DNA of 64,000 nt from Longimicrobiales bacterium. Lineage in GTDB: Bacteria > Gemmatimonadota > Gemmatimonadetes > Longimicrobiales > RSA9. The DNA is taken from positions 26,791 through 90,790 of the forward strand of contig DATHUY010000024.1 in assembly GCA_035461765.1 (NCBI GenBank). The letters are read 5' to 3'. Shown here in pieces: positions 37,369-46,118 of this stretch. A model generated the notes under the pieces. It did not search any database, was not told the DNA's origin, and saw only the letters and a program-made list of their open reading frames with translations. Positions within the stretch are counted from its first letter, which is position 1. The number at the start of each line of letters is the position of its first letter. The translations under genes were made by a program, and so were the position numbers.

Positions 37369-37761
37369 TCACGCAGGGCGGGGGCGCCAGATGCCGGAAG
37401 CCACGCGATGCTCGGGCGTGAGCTGCTGCGAGAGGGCCGGCCCGGCGGTATACACCCAGCACGGCACGGTCCCGCCGGTGTTCAGCTCGACCTCGGTCGC
37501 AATGCGCCGGAACAGACCCGCCGCTGTGCCCTCGTACGCATCGAGATAGAGCAGCAGCTCCGCCGGGCAGCGCCAGATTTCGCCGTGCACCGGGTCGCTG
37601 CCGTAGTGTACGAGCGCGGGGAAGCGACCATCAACATCGTAGAGCGTGCCGCCGATCGTGCCTTCCCCGACCTTGACGCAGTCGGTCAGGTGCCCGGCCG
37701 CGCCGCCAATGGCGGGTCCGCCGCGCAGAGTACCGTAGGCGAAGAGACTGAACTCGCTCAC
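37369..37761 (-). CDS. Gamma-glutamylcyclotransferase (AIG2-like)
   Basis: 130 residues. 'FAYGTLRGG' near the N-terminus is the substrate-binding loop of the GGCT fold, and the Glu of 'LDAYEG' is at the catalytic acid position. Known relatives release 5-oxoproline from gamma-glutamyl peptides; substrate range here is unknown. It starts with a GTG that overlaps the coiled-coil gene stop as GTGA (37758-37761). Confidence 0.85.
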   Translation of the reverse strand: MSEFSLFAYGTLRGGPAIGGAAGHLTDCVKVGEGTIGGTLYDVDGRFPALVHYGSDPVHGEIWRCPAELLLYLDAYEGTAAGLFRRIATEVELNTGGTVPCWVYTAGPALSQQLTPEHRVASGIWRPRPA

Positions 37762-38015
37762 GTACCGCGCCTCACCCTGCCGGGCTCGATCCCACCGGAA
37801 TGCAGAATCTTCTCCTGCAGCCGCTGCTCCTGCTCTTCCACGAACCGGCCTACACTGCGCAGGTGATCCGCGGCACTATCGAACTCGCCGGCCGGGAAGT
37901 CTTCAGCCTCCGCGTGGCGGAGCGCGCCCGCCACGGCGTCCAGCTCCGACTCTGCCTTTTCGACCGCACGGTTCAGGCGATTGAGTGCGCGGCGCGCTTC
38001 ACGAGCTGCTTCCAT
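37758..38015 (-). CDS. Small coiled-coil protein
   Basis: 85 residues, strongly helical and charged ('ALNRLNRAVEKAESELDAVAGAL', 'VGRFVEEQEQRLQEKI'). It has no signal, membrane segment or known domain. The ATG at 38015 has GGAGGAG five bases upstream and lies 17 bases inside the end of the YgfZ gene, so the two are coupled. No function is recognisable. Confidence 0.6.
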   Translation of the reverse strand: MEAAREARRALNRLNRAVEKAESELDAVAGALRHAEAEDFPAGEFDSAADHLRSVGRFVEEQEQRLQEKILHSGGIEPGRVRRGT

Positions 38016-39099
38016 GTTCTCCTCCGGATGCCGCCGCGGACGCGCGGTCCGCGGCCTCGACAGTTGCCACCGGTCCATCCACCGACTCGAGGTGCAGCGT
38101 CGCGCCCGGTTCCACTTCGCGTCGCACATACCCGAGCGCGATGGCCTGGCCGAAGCGGGGCGACCAGGCAGCGCTCGTGATCCGGCCGACCTTCCGGCCG
38201 TCCTCCGCGCGCACCAGCGAGGAATCGGGTGCCGGTGCGGTCGCGTCACCGAGCAGGATGTGCCGCAGGACCCAGTTCACATGACCACGGTGCAGGATGC
38301 GTATGATCACCTCCTGCCCGGTGTAGCATCCCTTCGTCTCACTGATCGCGCGCTCACGCAGGCCCGCCTCGAGCGGAATCGTTGCCTCCGTCAGCTCCGC
38401 TCCCCAGCGCGGACTGCCAGCCTCGATGCGCAGCACGTCGAGCGTCGCGTGGCCCGCGGGACGCGCGCCTGCGGATACGAGCGCCTGCCACACCGTCTCG
38501 AGCACTGTCGCCGCCACCACCAGATCGAAGCCCGGCACACCGAAGTACGATGTCGCGATCGCGATGACCGGCGCATCAGCTACCGCGCCTCCATGCAAGT
38601 CATCTTCGATCGGTTCTCCCGGGAAAGTCATGCCCAGTGCATCAGCCAGGACTGCGCGGGCATTCGGACCGTACAGTCCCAGCTCGCCCCACGCGGCCGC
38701 TGCATCCTCGAACTTTGCGAACAATGGCGGAACGAACTTGCGCAGGTGCTGCATCAGACCTTCGGCCGCACCGGCATCCGTCTCCAGCAGCAGGTCCGGA
38801 CCATGGCGCAGCACGCGCACGTCCGCCACCATTTTACCCTTAGGCGTGAGCACCGCGGCGTATACCGCCCGGTCCGGCGGCGCATTCACAATGTCGTTGG
38901 ATATCAGGCCCTGGATCATTTTGACGGGGTCGCGCCCATGCACGCGCACGATGCTGCGATCGCTCCGCTCGGCCACGACCGACCCGCTGCATGCGGCATG
39001 ATATTCCGCAGCCGGATCTCCGTAGTTCCGCGGCACCGGTACCGTATCATCACTCCAGCGGGCACTGGCCGCATCGTGCAGGGCGCGCAGCCGGCTCAC
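37999..39099 (-). CDS. ygfZ: YgfZ/GcvT-like folate-dependent Fe-S repair protein
   Basis: 366 residues. The YgfZ signature KGCYTGQEVI at about residue 280 includes the Cys essential in this family. The N-terminal two-thirds has the GcvT-like folate-binding fold, and a C-terminal barrel follows. YgfZ helps assemble or repair Fe-S clusters, for example those of MiaB-type enzymes, using tetrahydrofolate. It starts with a GTG overlapping the SirB1-like stop as GTGA (39096-39099). Confidence 0.92.
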   Translation of the reverse strand: MSRLRALHDAASARWSDDTVPVPRNYGDPAAEYHAACSGSVVAERSDRSIVRVHGRDPVKMIQGLISNDIVNAPPDRAVYAAVLTPKGKMVADVRVLRHGPDLLLETDAGAAEGLMQHLRKFVPPLFAKFEDAAAAWGELGLYGPNARAVLADALGMTFPGEPIEDDLHGGAVADAPVIAIATSYFGVPGFDLVVAATVLETVWQALVSAGARPAGHATLDVLRIEAGSPRWGAELTEATIPLEAGLRERAISETKGCYTGQEVIIRILHRGHVNWVLRHILLGDATAPAPDSSLVRAEDGRKVGRITSAAWSPRFGQAIALGYVRREVEPGATLHLESVDGPVATVEAADRASAAASGGEHGSSS

Positions 39100-39926
39100 G
39101 GCCCCGCCTCCAGCTGATCGAGCAGGAGCTGGACGCGGGCGGTATCCGGCGCATCCGGCATGAGCTCCAGGTAGCGCTGCAGCGCGGCCGCCGCCTCGCG
39201 GTCGCGACCCAGCCGTGTCAACACGATACCACGATCGCGTTCGTCGTCCGCCGATTCCGGACGCACGAGCAGAATGCGCTCGATCGCAGCGAGTGCGCGC
39301 ACGTCGTCACGGCGGTTGAGGTAGGTGCCCTTCAGATTGGCGAGGAGCCGGACCAGGATGTCGCAGCGGTCCGCAGCACGCAGGAAATCCGGCTGCATGC
39401 GCACGGATCCCCCATACACGTGGTCGAGCAGATCCTGCGCCTCGTCCTCGAAGCGCACCATGCCGCTCTGAAACGGATCCACCAGCAGCTGTACCGCCTC
39501 GCCCTGATAACGGACCAGGAAATGTCCCGGGAAGTTCACACCGTGCAGCGGAATGCCGAGGCGCCACCCGACTTCCAGGTAGATAATGCTGAGCGTGATG
39601 GGGATGCCCATCCGCCGATCGATGACATTGTTCAGAAACGAGTTTCGCGGATCGTAATACTCCATGCGATTGCCGCGGAACCCCTCCTCCTCGAACAGCA
39701 CACGACTGACTTCCTGCAGCATCACGATCGGTGCGGTCTCATCCCACAGCCGGTCGCGCGCACGCTCCGCCAGCTCATCGAGACGCCGCAGGTAGGGCTC
39801 CGGCGCAAGCTGCGGATACTCCTCCGCCGCGATCAGCAGGGCTGCCTCGGCCAGGTCCACCTCCGGCTCCGGCTTCTGCACCGCCTCACCGAACCTGGCG
39901 CGCGCGGAACGGGCCGGTATGGTCAC
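39096..39926 (-). CDS. SirB1-like transglutaminase-fold protein with TPR tail
   Basis: 276 residues if the GTG at 39926 is used; this gives a GTGA overlap with the upstream stop, like its neighbours. A GTG seven codons earlier is possible. The core 'NSFLNNVIDRRMGIPITLSIIYLEVGWRLGIPLHGVNFPGHFLVRY' is the transglutaminase-like superfamily (SirB1). The usual catalytic Cys position reads Ser/Thr here, as in many SirB1 proteins, so enzyme activity is doubtful. Two TPRs close the protein. Function unknown. Confidence 0.82.
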   Translation of the reverse strand: MTIPARSARARFGEAVQKPEPEVDLAEAALLIAAEEYPQLAPEPYLRRLDELAERARDRLWDETAPIVMLQEVSRVLFEEEGFRGNRMEYYDPRNSFLNNVIDRRMGIPITLSIIYLEVGWRLGIPLHGVNFPGHFLVRYQGEAVQLLVDPFQSGMVRFEDEAQDLLDHVYGGSVRMQPDFLRAADRCDILVRLLANLKGTYLNRRDDVRALAAIERILLVRPESADDERDRGIVLTRLGRDREAAAALQRYLELMPDAPDTARVQLLLDQLEAGP

Positions 39927-40204
39927 GTCGTCTGCGGCTCCCTGCACAGCGTAACGAGCCGCGGCGCATCACCCGTCAGCTCACGCGTGATTCGATGTAC
40001 ATCGGCCGTGCTCGCAGCATTCGGCAGGTCGCGCTCCACCGTTTCGCCGCCGTCGTGCGGCAGGAATACCACTGTCACGCGGAACCCCTGCACACCCGTT
40101 CCCTTACGGGCCAGCAGGTTGACCGTGTAGTGGCGGCCATCCACTTCCAGATCTGAATCGAGACGGTGCTCGATCCAGGATTTTCCCTTTGCGAACTTGC
40201 TCAT
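39923..40204 (-). CDS. Conserved small hypothetical protein
   Basis: 93 residues, no membrane segment. It starts 'MSKFAKGKSWIEHRLDSDLEVDGRHY' and alternates beta-type segments such as 'FRVTVVFLPHDG'. I do not recognise the family. It opens the coupled run 40204-37369, overlapping the next gene by four bases (GTGA). A GGTGAGCA-type site lies before the ATG. Confidence 0.6.
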   Translation of the reverse strand: MSKFAKGKSWIEHRLDSDLEVDGRHYTVNLLARKGTGVQGFRVTVVFLPHDGGETVERDLPNAASTADVHRITRELTGDAPRLVTLCREPQTT

Positions 40205-40462
40205 TGCTCACCTTTTCGAGACCCGTGAAAAGTAAGCCCCGATGGAAGGGGGCTGCAACGGCGCGCAGGCCGGACACACCGGAATCCCGGCCGGCTGTCA
40301 CACCACTCTTGCGCCGCGCGAGCCGTGCACCAGACATTTCGGATGCGACCGCGAAACCTCCTGCCCGAGCTCCGCGACCCGCACATACGCGTGTGCGTGC
40401 CTCATCCGGCCGCGCTTCCCGTGCGACTACCGGCTCCCCTGCCTGCAACGGAGGCTTACCCA

Positions 40463-41755
40463 ATGGTCCGACGCATCGTCCTTGTCGCCGCCATCGCGGT
40501 GGTGGCGTTCTCCGGCACTTCCGCCGCTCAGCAGGCCGATACCGATCCCCTGCGTGTCTTCGTGGACTGCGATTTCCGCTGCGATATGGATTTCCTCCGT
40601 ACCGAGATCGGCTGGGTGGACTACATGCGCGACCGGGCCGATGCCCAGGTCCACATCCTCGGGACATCCCAGAGCACGGGGGGCGGCGGACGCCAATACA
40701 CGCTCGAGTTCATCGGCCTGCGCGGATTCGCGGGTCGGACCGACACACTCGTGTACAATACCACTGCCGACGATACGGAAGAGATTGCACGGCGCGGACT
40801 CGCTCAGACGATCAAGCTCGGGCTCGTGCCGTTCATTGCCGGCTCCCCCCTCGGCCAACGCCTCGCCATTACACTGCCCGCTCAACCTGCCGCCGGGGCC
40901 GCGCCGGAACTGCCGCAACGCGACCCGTGGAATTTCTGGACGTTCCGCGTCAACTTCAATGGCAATGTCGAGGGCGAGAGCTCACGCGAAGCATACCGTC
41001 TGTCCAGCGGTTTCTCTGCGAATCGGACTACCGAAGCGTGGAAGCTGAACCTTTCCATCAATGGCAGCTATTCGGAACAGTCCTTTACATTCCCGCTGGA
41101 GTCCGGCGACACGACGATCACATCCTTCAACCGTAACTACTCCGCCAGCTCTCTCGTGGTGAAGAGCTTCGGCGATCACATGTCGGTGGGCGCACGCACC
41201 AACGCCAGCACATCCACATTCGGCAACACGTCACTGTCGCTCACGTTCACGCCCGCCATCGAGTTCAACCTGTTCCCGTACTCGGAGTCCACGCGTCGGC
41301 AGCTCACCGCTCTCTACGCCGCGGGCGGCCGCGCCCTGGAATACCGCGATACCACGATCTACGGGCAGATCGAGGAGGTCAGACCGCTGCATTCGCTGAC
41401 TGTCGGCTATTCGACCCGTCAGCCCTGGGGCTCCGTCAACATGAGCGTCGACGGCTCGCAGTTCCTCCACGACCGCAGCAAGTACAGCATAACGGTGTTC
41501 GGAGGGCTCTCCGATATCCGGCTGTTCAAAGGCTTTTCGTTCAACGTATTCGGCAATTATTCGCTGGTTCGGAACCAGATTGCGCTGGCGCGGGGGAGCC
41601 TGACGCAGGAAGAGGTACTGCTGCGCCAGCGGGAGCTGGCGACGGACTACCGCTTCTTCATCAGCGGCGGCATCAGCTATCGATTCGGGTCCATCTTCAA
41701 CAATGTCGTCAATCCGCGTTTCACGGGATCCGAGGGCGTGGTGTTCTTCTTCTGA
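40463..41755 (+). CDS. Predicted outer-membrane protein, two-domain
   Basis: 430 residues from the ATG at 40463, which has GGAGG eight bases upstream and begins a clear signal peptide ending 'SGTSAAQQ'. An N-terminal domain (about 25-145) contains 'VFVDCDFRCDMDFLRTEIGWVDYMRDRADA' with paired Cys. It is followed by a long run of amphipathic beta strands (about 155-430) that ends in three Phe, an expected BAM signal. I recognise no enzymatic family. It is alone, followed by a strong hairpin. Confidence 0.65.
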   Translation: MVRRIVLVAAIAVVAFSGTSAAQQADTDPLRVFVDCDFRCDMDFLRTEIGWVDYMRDRADAQVHILGTSQSTGGGGRQYTLEFIGLRGFAGRTDTLVYNTTADDTEEIARRGLAQTIKLGLVPFIAGSPLGQRLAITLPAQPAAGAAPELPQRDPWNFWTFRVNFNGNVEGESSREAYRLSSGFSANRTTEAWKLNLSINGSYSEQSFTFPLESGDTTITSFNRNYSASSLVVKSFGDHMSVGARTNASTSTFGNTSLSLTFTPAIEFNLFPYSESTRRQLTALYAAGGRALEYRDTTIYGQIEEVRPLHSLTVGYSTRQPWGSVNMSVDGSQFLHDRSKYSITVFGGLSDIRLFKGFSFNVFGNYSLVRNQIALARGSLTQEEVLLRQRELATDYRFFISGGISYRFGSIFNNVVNPRFTGSEGVVFFF

Positions 41756-41768
41756 TCCGCTGATGCGC

Positions 41769-41802
41769 CGGGGCCGCGGACAGTCTGCTGCCTGCGGCCC
41801 CG
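41769..41802. terminator. Bidirectional hairpin terminator
   Basis: CGGGGCCGC (41769-41777) and GCGGCCCCG (41794-41802) form a perfect 9-bp stem with a 16-base loop, 13 bases after the plus-strand stop at 41755 and between converging genes. The plus side continues TTACATTGG, only weakly T-rich. Confidence 0.65.
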
Positions 41803-41826
41803 TTACATTGGCGAACCGACGTCAGA

Positions 41827-42108
41827 TCAGGCCGCGTCGCGGCGCTCCTCGCGGCTCAGATCCAGTGCCGCCGCCCTGCCGCACGTATGGCAGTACAGTA
41901 CGACGGTGTAGTCGTCCTCGGGTGCCGTGGGCACCACGCGGCCGTTTTCCATGTTGCGGGCGTCGAGGTAGCAGACGACCTCGATGCTGTCCGGCCCGCA
42001 TTTCGGACAGGGCACGTCCGAGGGGTCCTCGAGATAGGACAGTGCCAGGGACAGACCTTCCTCTGTATCGAACTCCGGGGCGGTGCCCGGCTTCTTGAAT
42101 TCGCTCAT
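41827..42108 (-). CDS. Small zinc-ribbon-like protein
   Basis: 93 residues. Two Cys pairs, CPKC (about 34-37) and CHTC (about 72-75), are separated by beta-type sequence, suggesting a four-Cys zinc ribbon. A GGAGGAG ribosome site precedes the ATG at 42108. It is divergent from the MFS gene. No known role; a small nucleic-acid or protein-binding protein is possible. Confidence 0.7.
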   Translation of the reverse strand: MSEFKKPGTAPEFDTEEGLSLALSYLEDPSDVPCPKCGPDSIEVVCYLDARNMENGRVVPTAPEDDYTVVLYCHTCGRAAALDLSREERRDAA

Positions 42109-42192
42109 AGCTCCTCCCGAACAGGGATCGTTGGCGCTCCCAAGAGCAAGGACCATTCCCATTTCGGGCCGAGTCGCGCATCATGTGCACCC

Positions 42193-43452
42193 ATGCCTGA
42201 TTTGCCACCCGCCGCCGGCACAACCGCTGCGCCCCGTGGCGCGGCTTCTTCGCTCGTGCCAGAGGAGTCGCCGCGGCGCTGGGCCATTCTCGCCGTGCTG
42301 TCCTTCGGCCAGCTGCTCGGCATGTCGCTCTGGTTCACAGCCAGTGCCACGTCCGCACAGCTCGCGGCGCTGTGGTCACTCGCGCCCGGCGACGCCGCCT
42401 TCCTGACCACCACCGTACAGATCGGATTCGTCGCGGGTACCGCCGTCGCCGCACTGCTCAACCTGGCGGACCTGGTGCCGGCCCGACGCTATTTCGCCGT
42501 GAGCGCGATCGCAGCCGCATCCGCCAACGCCGCGCTCCTGCTCGCGCCTGGACCCGGTTCAGCCGCCGTCTCGCGCTTCCTTACCGGCTTCTTCCTGGCC
42601 GGCGTCTATCCGCCCGCCATGAAGATGGCCGCCACCTGGTTCCGCTCGGGGAGAGGCCTCGCCATCGGTGCGGTCGTGGGAGCGCTGACCATCGGGAAGG
42701 CACTGCCCTATCTGATCGGCGCGTTCGCCGCACTCGATTACCGCTTCGTCATCCTCTCGACCTCGGCCGGGGCCCTGCTGGCCGCAGCGCTGATCGCCGC
42801 TGCCTATCGCGACGGCCCTTTCCCGTTTCCATCGCGACCGTTCTCCATCGGTCTGGTAGGGACCGTCATGAAGCATCGCGAAACGCGGCTGGCGATCGGC
42901 GGATATCTCGGGCACATGTGGGAGTTATACGCAAGTTGGGCTGCTCTGAGCATCTTTTTTACTGATTTCTTCCGCGGGCACGGCTACGGCGATCTGGAGT
43001 CTGCGTCCTTTGCCGGCCTGTCTACCTTCGCCGCGATCGCGGCTGGCGGGCTCGGATCCGTCCTGGCCGGCACTTGGGCGGACAGGCTTGGACGCGAAGC
43101 GGTAGCGTCCGCGGCCATGGCTGTGAGCGGGACCTGCGCACTGGCGCTCGGCTGGTTGCTGTCAGCACCAGTATGGCTCGTGCTGTCTCTCGCAACAGTA
43201 TGGGGATTCGCGATTGTAGCCGACTCTGCGCAGTTCAGCGCCCTGGTGACGGAAGTCGCTCCCAGCCACGCAGTGGGCACGGCGCTGACGCTCCAGACAT
43301 CGCTCGGCTTTCTGCTTACCGCGGTGTCTATCTGGTTTACCATTCACGTCGCTGACCTGCGGGGCTGGGGCGTGGCGTTCTCCCTGCTCGCGGTCGGGCC
43401 AATGTTCGGAATCTGGCAGATGATCAAGCTGCGATTGGTGCGCGACAGATGA
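42193..43452 (+). CDS. MFS family transporter
   Basis: 419 residues with twelve predicted helices. The start is at 42193, shortly before the first helix 'WAILAVLSFGQLLGMSLWF'; the frame extending upstream is antisense to the zinc-ribbon gene. 'RFLTGFFLAGVYPPAMKMAATWF' (helix 4-5 loop, common in the nitrate/NNP and CynX-like branch) and 'GTWADRLGREAVASA' (the loop 8-9 repeat of the MFS motif) are visible. The substrate is unknown. Confidence 0.85.
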   Translation: MPDLPPAAGTTAAPRGAASSLVPEESPRRWAILAVLSFGQLLGMSLWFTASATSAQLAALWSLAPGDAAFLTTTVQIGFVAGTAVAALLNLADLVPARRYFAVSAIAAASANAALLLAPGPGSAAVSRFLTGFFLAGVYPPAMKMAATWFRSGRGLAIGAVVGALTIGKALPYLIGAFAALDYRFVILSTSAGALLAAALIAAAYRDGPFPFPSRPFSIGLVGTVMKHRETRLAIGGYLGHMWELYASWAALSIFFTDFFRGHGYGDLESASFAGLSTFAAIAAGGLGSVLAGTWADRLGREAVASAAMAVSGTCALALGWLLSAPVWLVLSLATVWGFAIVADSAQFSALVTEVAPSHAVGTALTLQTSLGFLLTAVSIWFTIHVADLRGWGVAFSLLAVGPMFGIWQMIKLRLVRDR

Positions 43453-43529
43453 TGGCGAGTTATCCTCGGCAGGCTGATCCACCGCAATTCTCGACGATCC
43501 AAACCCTCCAATTTGCGAGAGGTTCTACG

Positions 43530-45797
43530 ATGCGCAGGCTCTCACGCTGCTTCCTCGCCGCCTGCTCGCTGCTCGTGTCCATTCCATGCTCTGCACAGAG
43601 CATACGGAACGGCGGGTTCGAGGAAGGGCCGGAGATGGGTGTGCCGGTGGGCTGGACCGTGGGTGGCGCGGGCACGAAGGTGGAACTGGTCACTGTGGGC
43701 GTGCGCGATGGTGCGTATGCGGTCCGCCTGAGCCGGACGGGGGCTGCGGCGCCCGGTCAGTTCGGGACGCTCGTCCAGTCAGTGGACGCCGCGCCCTACC
43801 GCGGCAATCGGGTGAGACTGCGGGGCTGGGTGAAGACAGATCCGGCTGCGCCGGGAGCGGTCGTCGGACTGTGGCTCCGCGCTGACCGGGCAGATCGCCA
43901 GCGCGGCTTCTTCGACAATATGCAGGACCGCCCCATCCGCGGCGCCAACTGGCAGCGATATGAGATCGTCGGTGACGTTGCGGAAGATGCCACGCATCTG
44001 GTTTTCGGGCTCCTGCTCCAGGGCAATGGCAGCGCATGGCTCGATGCAATGTCACTGGAGGTTGTGGGTCCGGCGTCGCCGCCGGTGCGGGAAGCGGCGC
44101 GGCCGCTGACACCGCGCGCGATTCAGAACCTCGTGGCATTGGGCCGTCTGCTGGGCTACGTCCGCTATTTCCATCCGAGCGACGAGGCCGTCGCCGCGGA
44201 CTGGAATGCGATCGCAGTCGAGGGCGTGCGGGCAGTGGAGTCGGCCCCCGACCCGGCCGCCCTGGCCGATGTCCTGAATCGCCATTTTCAGCCGGTGGCA
44301 GCGGGCGTCATCGTATCAACCGGGCGCGGCGCCCGGTACGGAACGGAGCTTCCGCGGGGTCGCGAGGTCGTAGCATGGCGGCATCTGGGAGTAGGCCTGG
44401 GCACTGCCAGCTCGTTGTACCGGAGTACTCGCTTGCGAGCTGCTGTGACCGATGGCGTGCTACCGGACTCGTTCCCGCACCCCGATGAACCCATGGTGGT
44501 CGACCTCGGCGGAGGTGTCAGCGCCACCGTGCCCCTCGCGCTTTACGCGGATTCCACTGGCACGCTGCCGCCTGGCACGCCAGCGACGGTCCCGCCGGTC
44601 CCGCAACCCACACAGGGCGCCTTCAGCGGCGATGACCGCGCGACCCGGCTGGCCGGTGTCCTTCTGGCCTGGAATGTCTTCCAGCACTTCTACCCGTATT
44701 TCGACGCGGTGGAGGTCGATTGGTCGGCGGAGCTGCAGCGCGCCCTCTCCGCCGCCGCCATAGACGTCGATGCCACGGCCTTCCTGGAGACATTGCAGTT
44801 AATGATCGCGGCGCTACAGGACGGTCACGGCAGCGTGACGTACGCAGCAGATGGTGCACTGCGGGTGCCTGCCGTGCTGTGGGACTGGATCGAGGAACAG
44901 CTGGTGATCACAGTCGCAGCACCGGGTATCACGGCTGTCCGCCCCGGGGATGTCGTGCTGCGGATCGACGGAAGGCCCGCGGCGGAGGCTCTGGCAGACG
45001 TCGAGGTCCGCACGTCGTCCGCTACGCCGCAGTGGCGACGCTATCGCGCGTTGCGGACACTGCTTGTCGGACCCGAGGGCTCCGAGATCTCCCTGGCTGT
45101 CCGTAGTCCCGACGGCTCGACTCGCTCAGTGACGCTGCCTCGGTCAGAGATGCCAGGCACCGCACCGGTGGAGGCGCGCCCGGAGCCCTTGGCTGAGGTG
45201 AGGCCGGGCATCTTCTACCTGGACCTGGACCGAATCACGGACGAAGCGTTCACGGCTGCCCTCCCGCAGCTCGCGTCCGCACAGGGCCTCATCTTCGATC
45301 TGCGTGGCTATCCGCGTCAGGTGAATGCAGCCATGGTCCTCGCGCACCTGCTGAGCGAGCGCGGTACAAGCGCCCAGTGGCACGTTCCGGTGACAATGCT
45401 ACCGGACCGGGCAGACATGCGGTTCCAGCGGGGCGGGGAGTGGGATCTGCGTCCGCTCCAGCCGCATCTCCCCGCGCCGCGAGTATTCATAACGGACGGG
45501 CGGGCGGTCAGCTACGCCGAGTCCGTCATGGGGATCGTCGAAAATTACCGGCTGGCTGAGATCGTGGGGCAGACTACGGCAGGGACCAACGGCAACGTAA
45601 ACCCCTTTATCCTGCCCGGCGGCTACCGCGTGAGCTGGACCGGGATGAAGGTACTGAAGCACGATGGGAGCCGTCACCACGGCGTCGGTATCCGCCCTAC
45701 TATCCCGATGGTTCGTACCATCGCCGGCGTGGCGGCGGGGCGTGACGAACTGCTCGAGCGCGCCATAGAAGTCCTCGAGCGACCCTCTTCCCGGTAA
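43530..45797 (+). CDS. S41 family peptidase with N-terminal carbohydrate-binding-like domain
   Basis: 755 residues. A signal peptide (ending 'SIPCSAQ') is followed by a jelly-roll region (about 25-180; 'NGGFEEGPEMGVPVGW' is typical of CBM_4_9-like modules), a helical region, a PDZ-like segment ('ITAVRPGDVVLRIDGRP', about 475-500) and an S41 tail-specific protease domain (about 560-740). The nucleophile is the Ser of 'ITDGRAVSYAESVMG'; 'GQTTAGTNGNVN' follows as in the family. GAGAGG precedes the ATG. It is probably periplasmic; its target is unknown. Confidence 0.85.
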   Translation: MRRLSRCFLAACSLLVSIPCSAQSIRNGGFEEGPEMGVPVGWTVGGAGTKVELVTVGVRDGAYAVRLSRTGAAAPGQFGTLVQSVDAAPYRGNRVRLRGWVKTDPAAPGAVVGLWLRADRADRQRGFFDNMQDRPIRGANWQRYEIVGDVAEDATHLVFGLLLQGNGSAWLDAMSLEVVGPASPPVREAARPLTPRAIQNLVALGRLLGYVRYFHPSDEAVAADWNAIAVEGVRAVESAPDPAALADVLNRHFQPVAAGVIVSTGRGARYGTELPRGREVVAWRHLGVGLGTASSLYRSTRLRAAVTDGVLPDSFPHPDEPMVVDLGGGVSATVPLALYADSTGTLPPGTPATVPPVPQPTQGAFSGDDRATRLAGVLLAWNVFQHFYPYFDAVEVDWSAELQRALSAAAIDVDATAFLETLQLMIAALQDGHGSVTYAADGALRVPAVLWDWIEEQLVITVAAPGITAVRPGDVVLRIDGRPAAEALADVEVRTSSATPQWRRYRALRTLLVGPEGSEISLAVRSPDGSTRSVTLPRSEMPGTAPVEARPEPLAEVRPGIFYLDLDRITDEAFTAALPQLASAQGLIFDLRGYPRQVNAAMVLAHLLSERGTSAQWHVPVTMLPDRADMRFQRGGEWDLRPLQPHLPAPRVFITDGRAVSYAESVMGIVENYRLAEIVGQTTAGTNGNVNPFILPGGYRVSWTGMKVLKHDGSRHHGVGIRPTIPMVRTIAGVAAGRDELLERAIEVLERPSSR

Positions 45798-45819
45798 GCC
45801 GGCGGTCGGGCCGGCGCTC

Positions 45820-46073
45820 CGAACCAGTCCGCGCCCCTTACGAGCCCCAGCAGCACGATCAGGACGCGCTGATCCCTTTAATCCAGCGCAGCAAACTGCC
45901 GCCGGTGCAGCTCCACGATCGGCGCGTCCAGCTCCGCCAGAAGCCCCAGACCGTCTGCCGTTATCAGCGTGGTGACGAAGCGACGGGTCCTCGCTACTTC
46001 GCTCCCGTACGATCAGCCCCGCAGGGTCCATGCGGTCCAGCAACCGGGTGGCGTCGAGCACCCGGGTGATCAT
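45820..46073 (-). pseudogene. Decayed MarR-family regulator
   Basis: On the minus strand from 46073, 'VLDATRLLDRMDPAGLIVRERSSEDP' is the end of a MarR winged helix. Near 45986-45992 the reading frame shifts; the next frame continues 'RRFVTTLITADGLGLLAEL' and then 'DAPIVELHRRQFAALD', the expected C-terminal dimer helix. A TAA (45878-45880) follows, and the same frame beyond it still reads 'RDQRVLIVLLGLVRGA'. So there is one frameshift, one stop, and no N-terminal half. The gene is dead unless the sequence is wrong. It lies between the S41 peptidase and lipoprotein genes. Confidence 0.7.
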
Positions 46074-46118
46074 CCTCTCCTTCGTTACGGCAGAGTCCCT
46101 TCTCCCCCGATCGGATCG

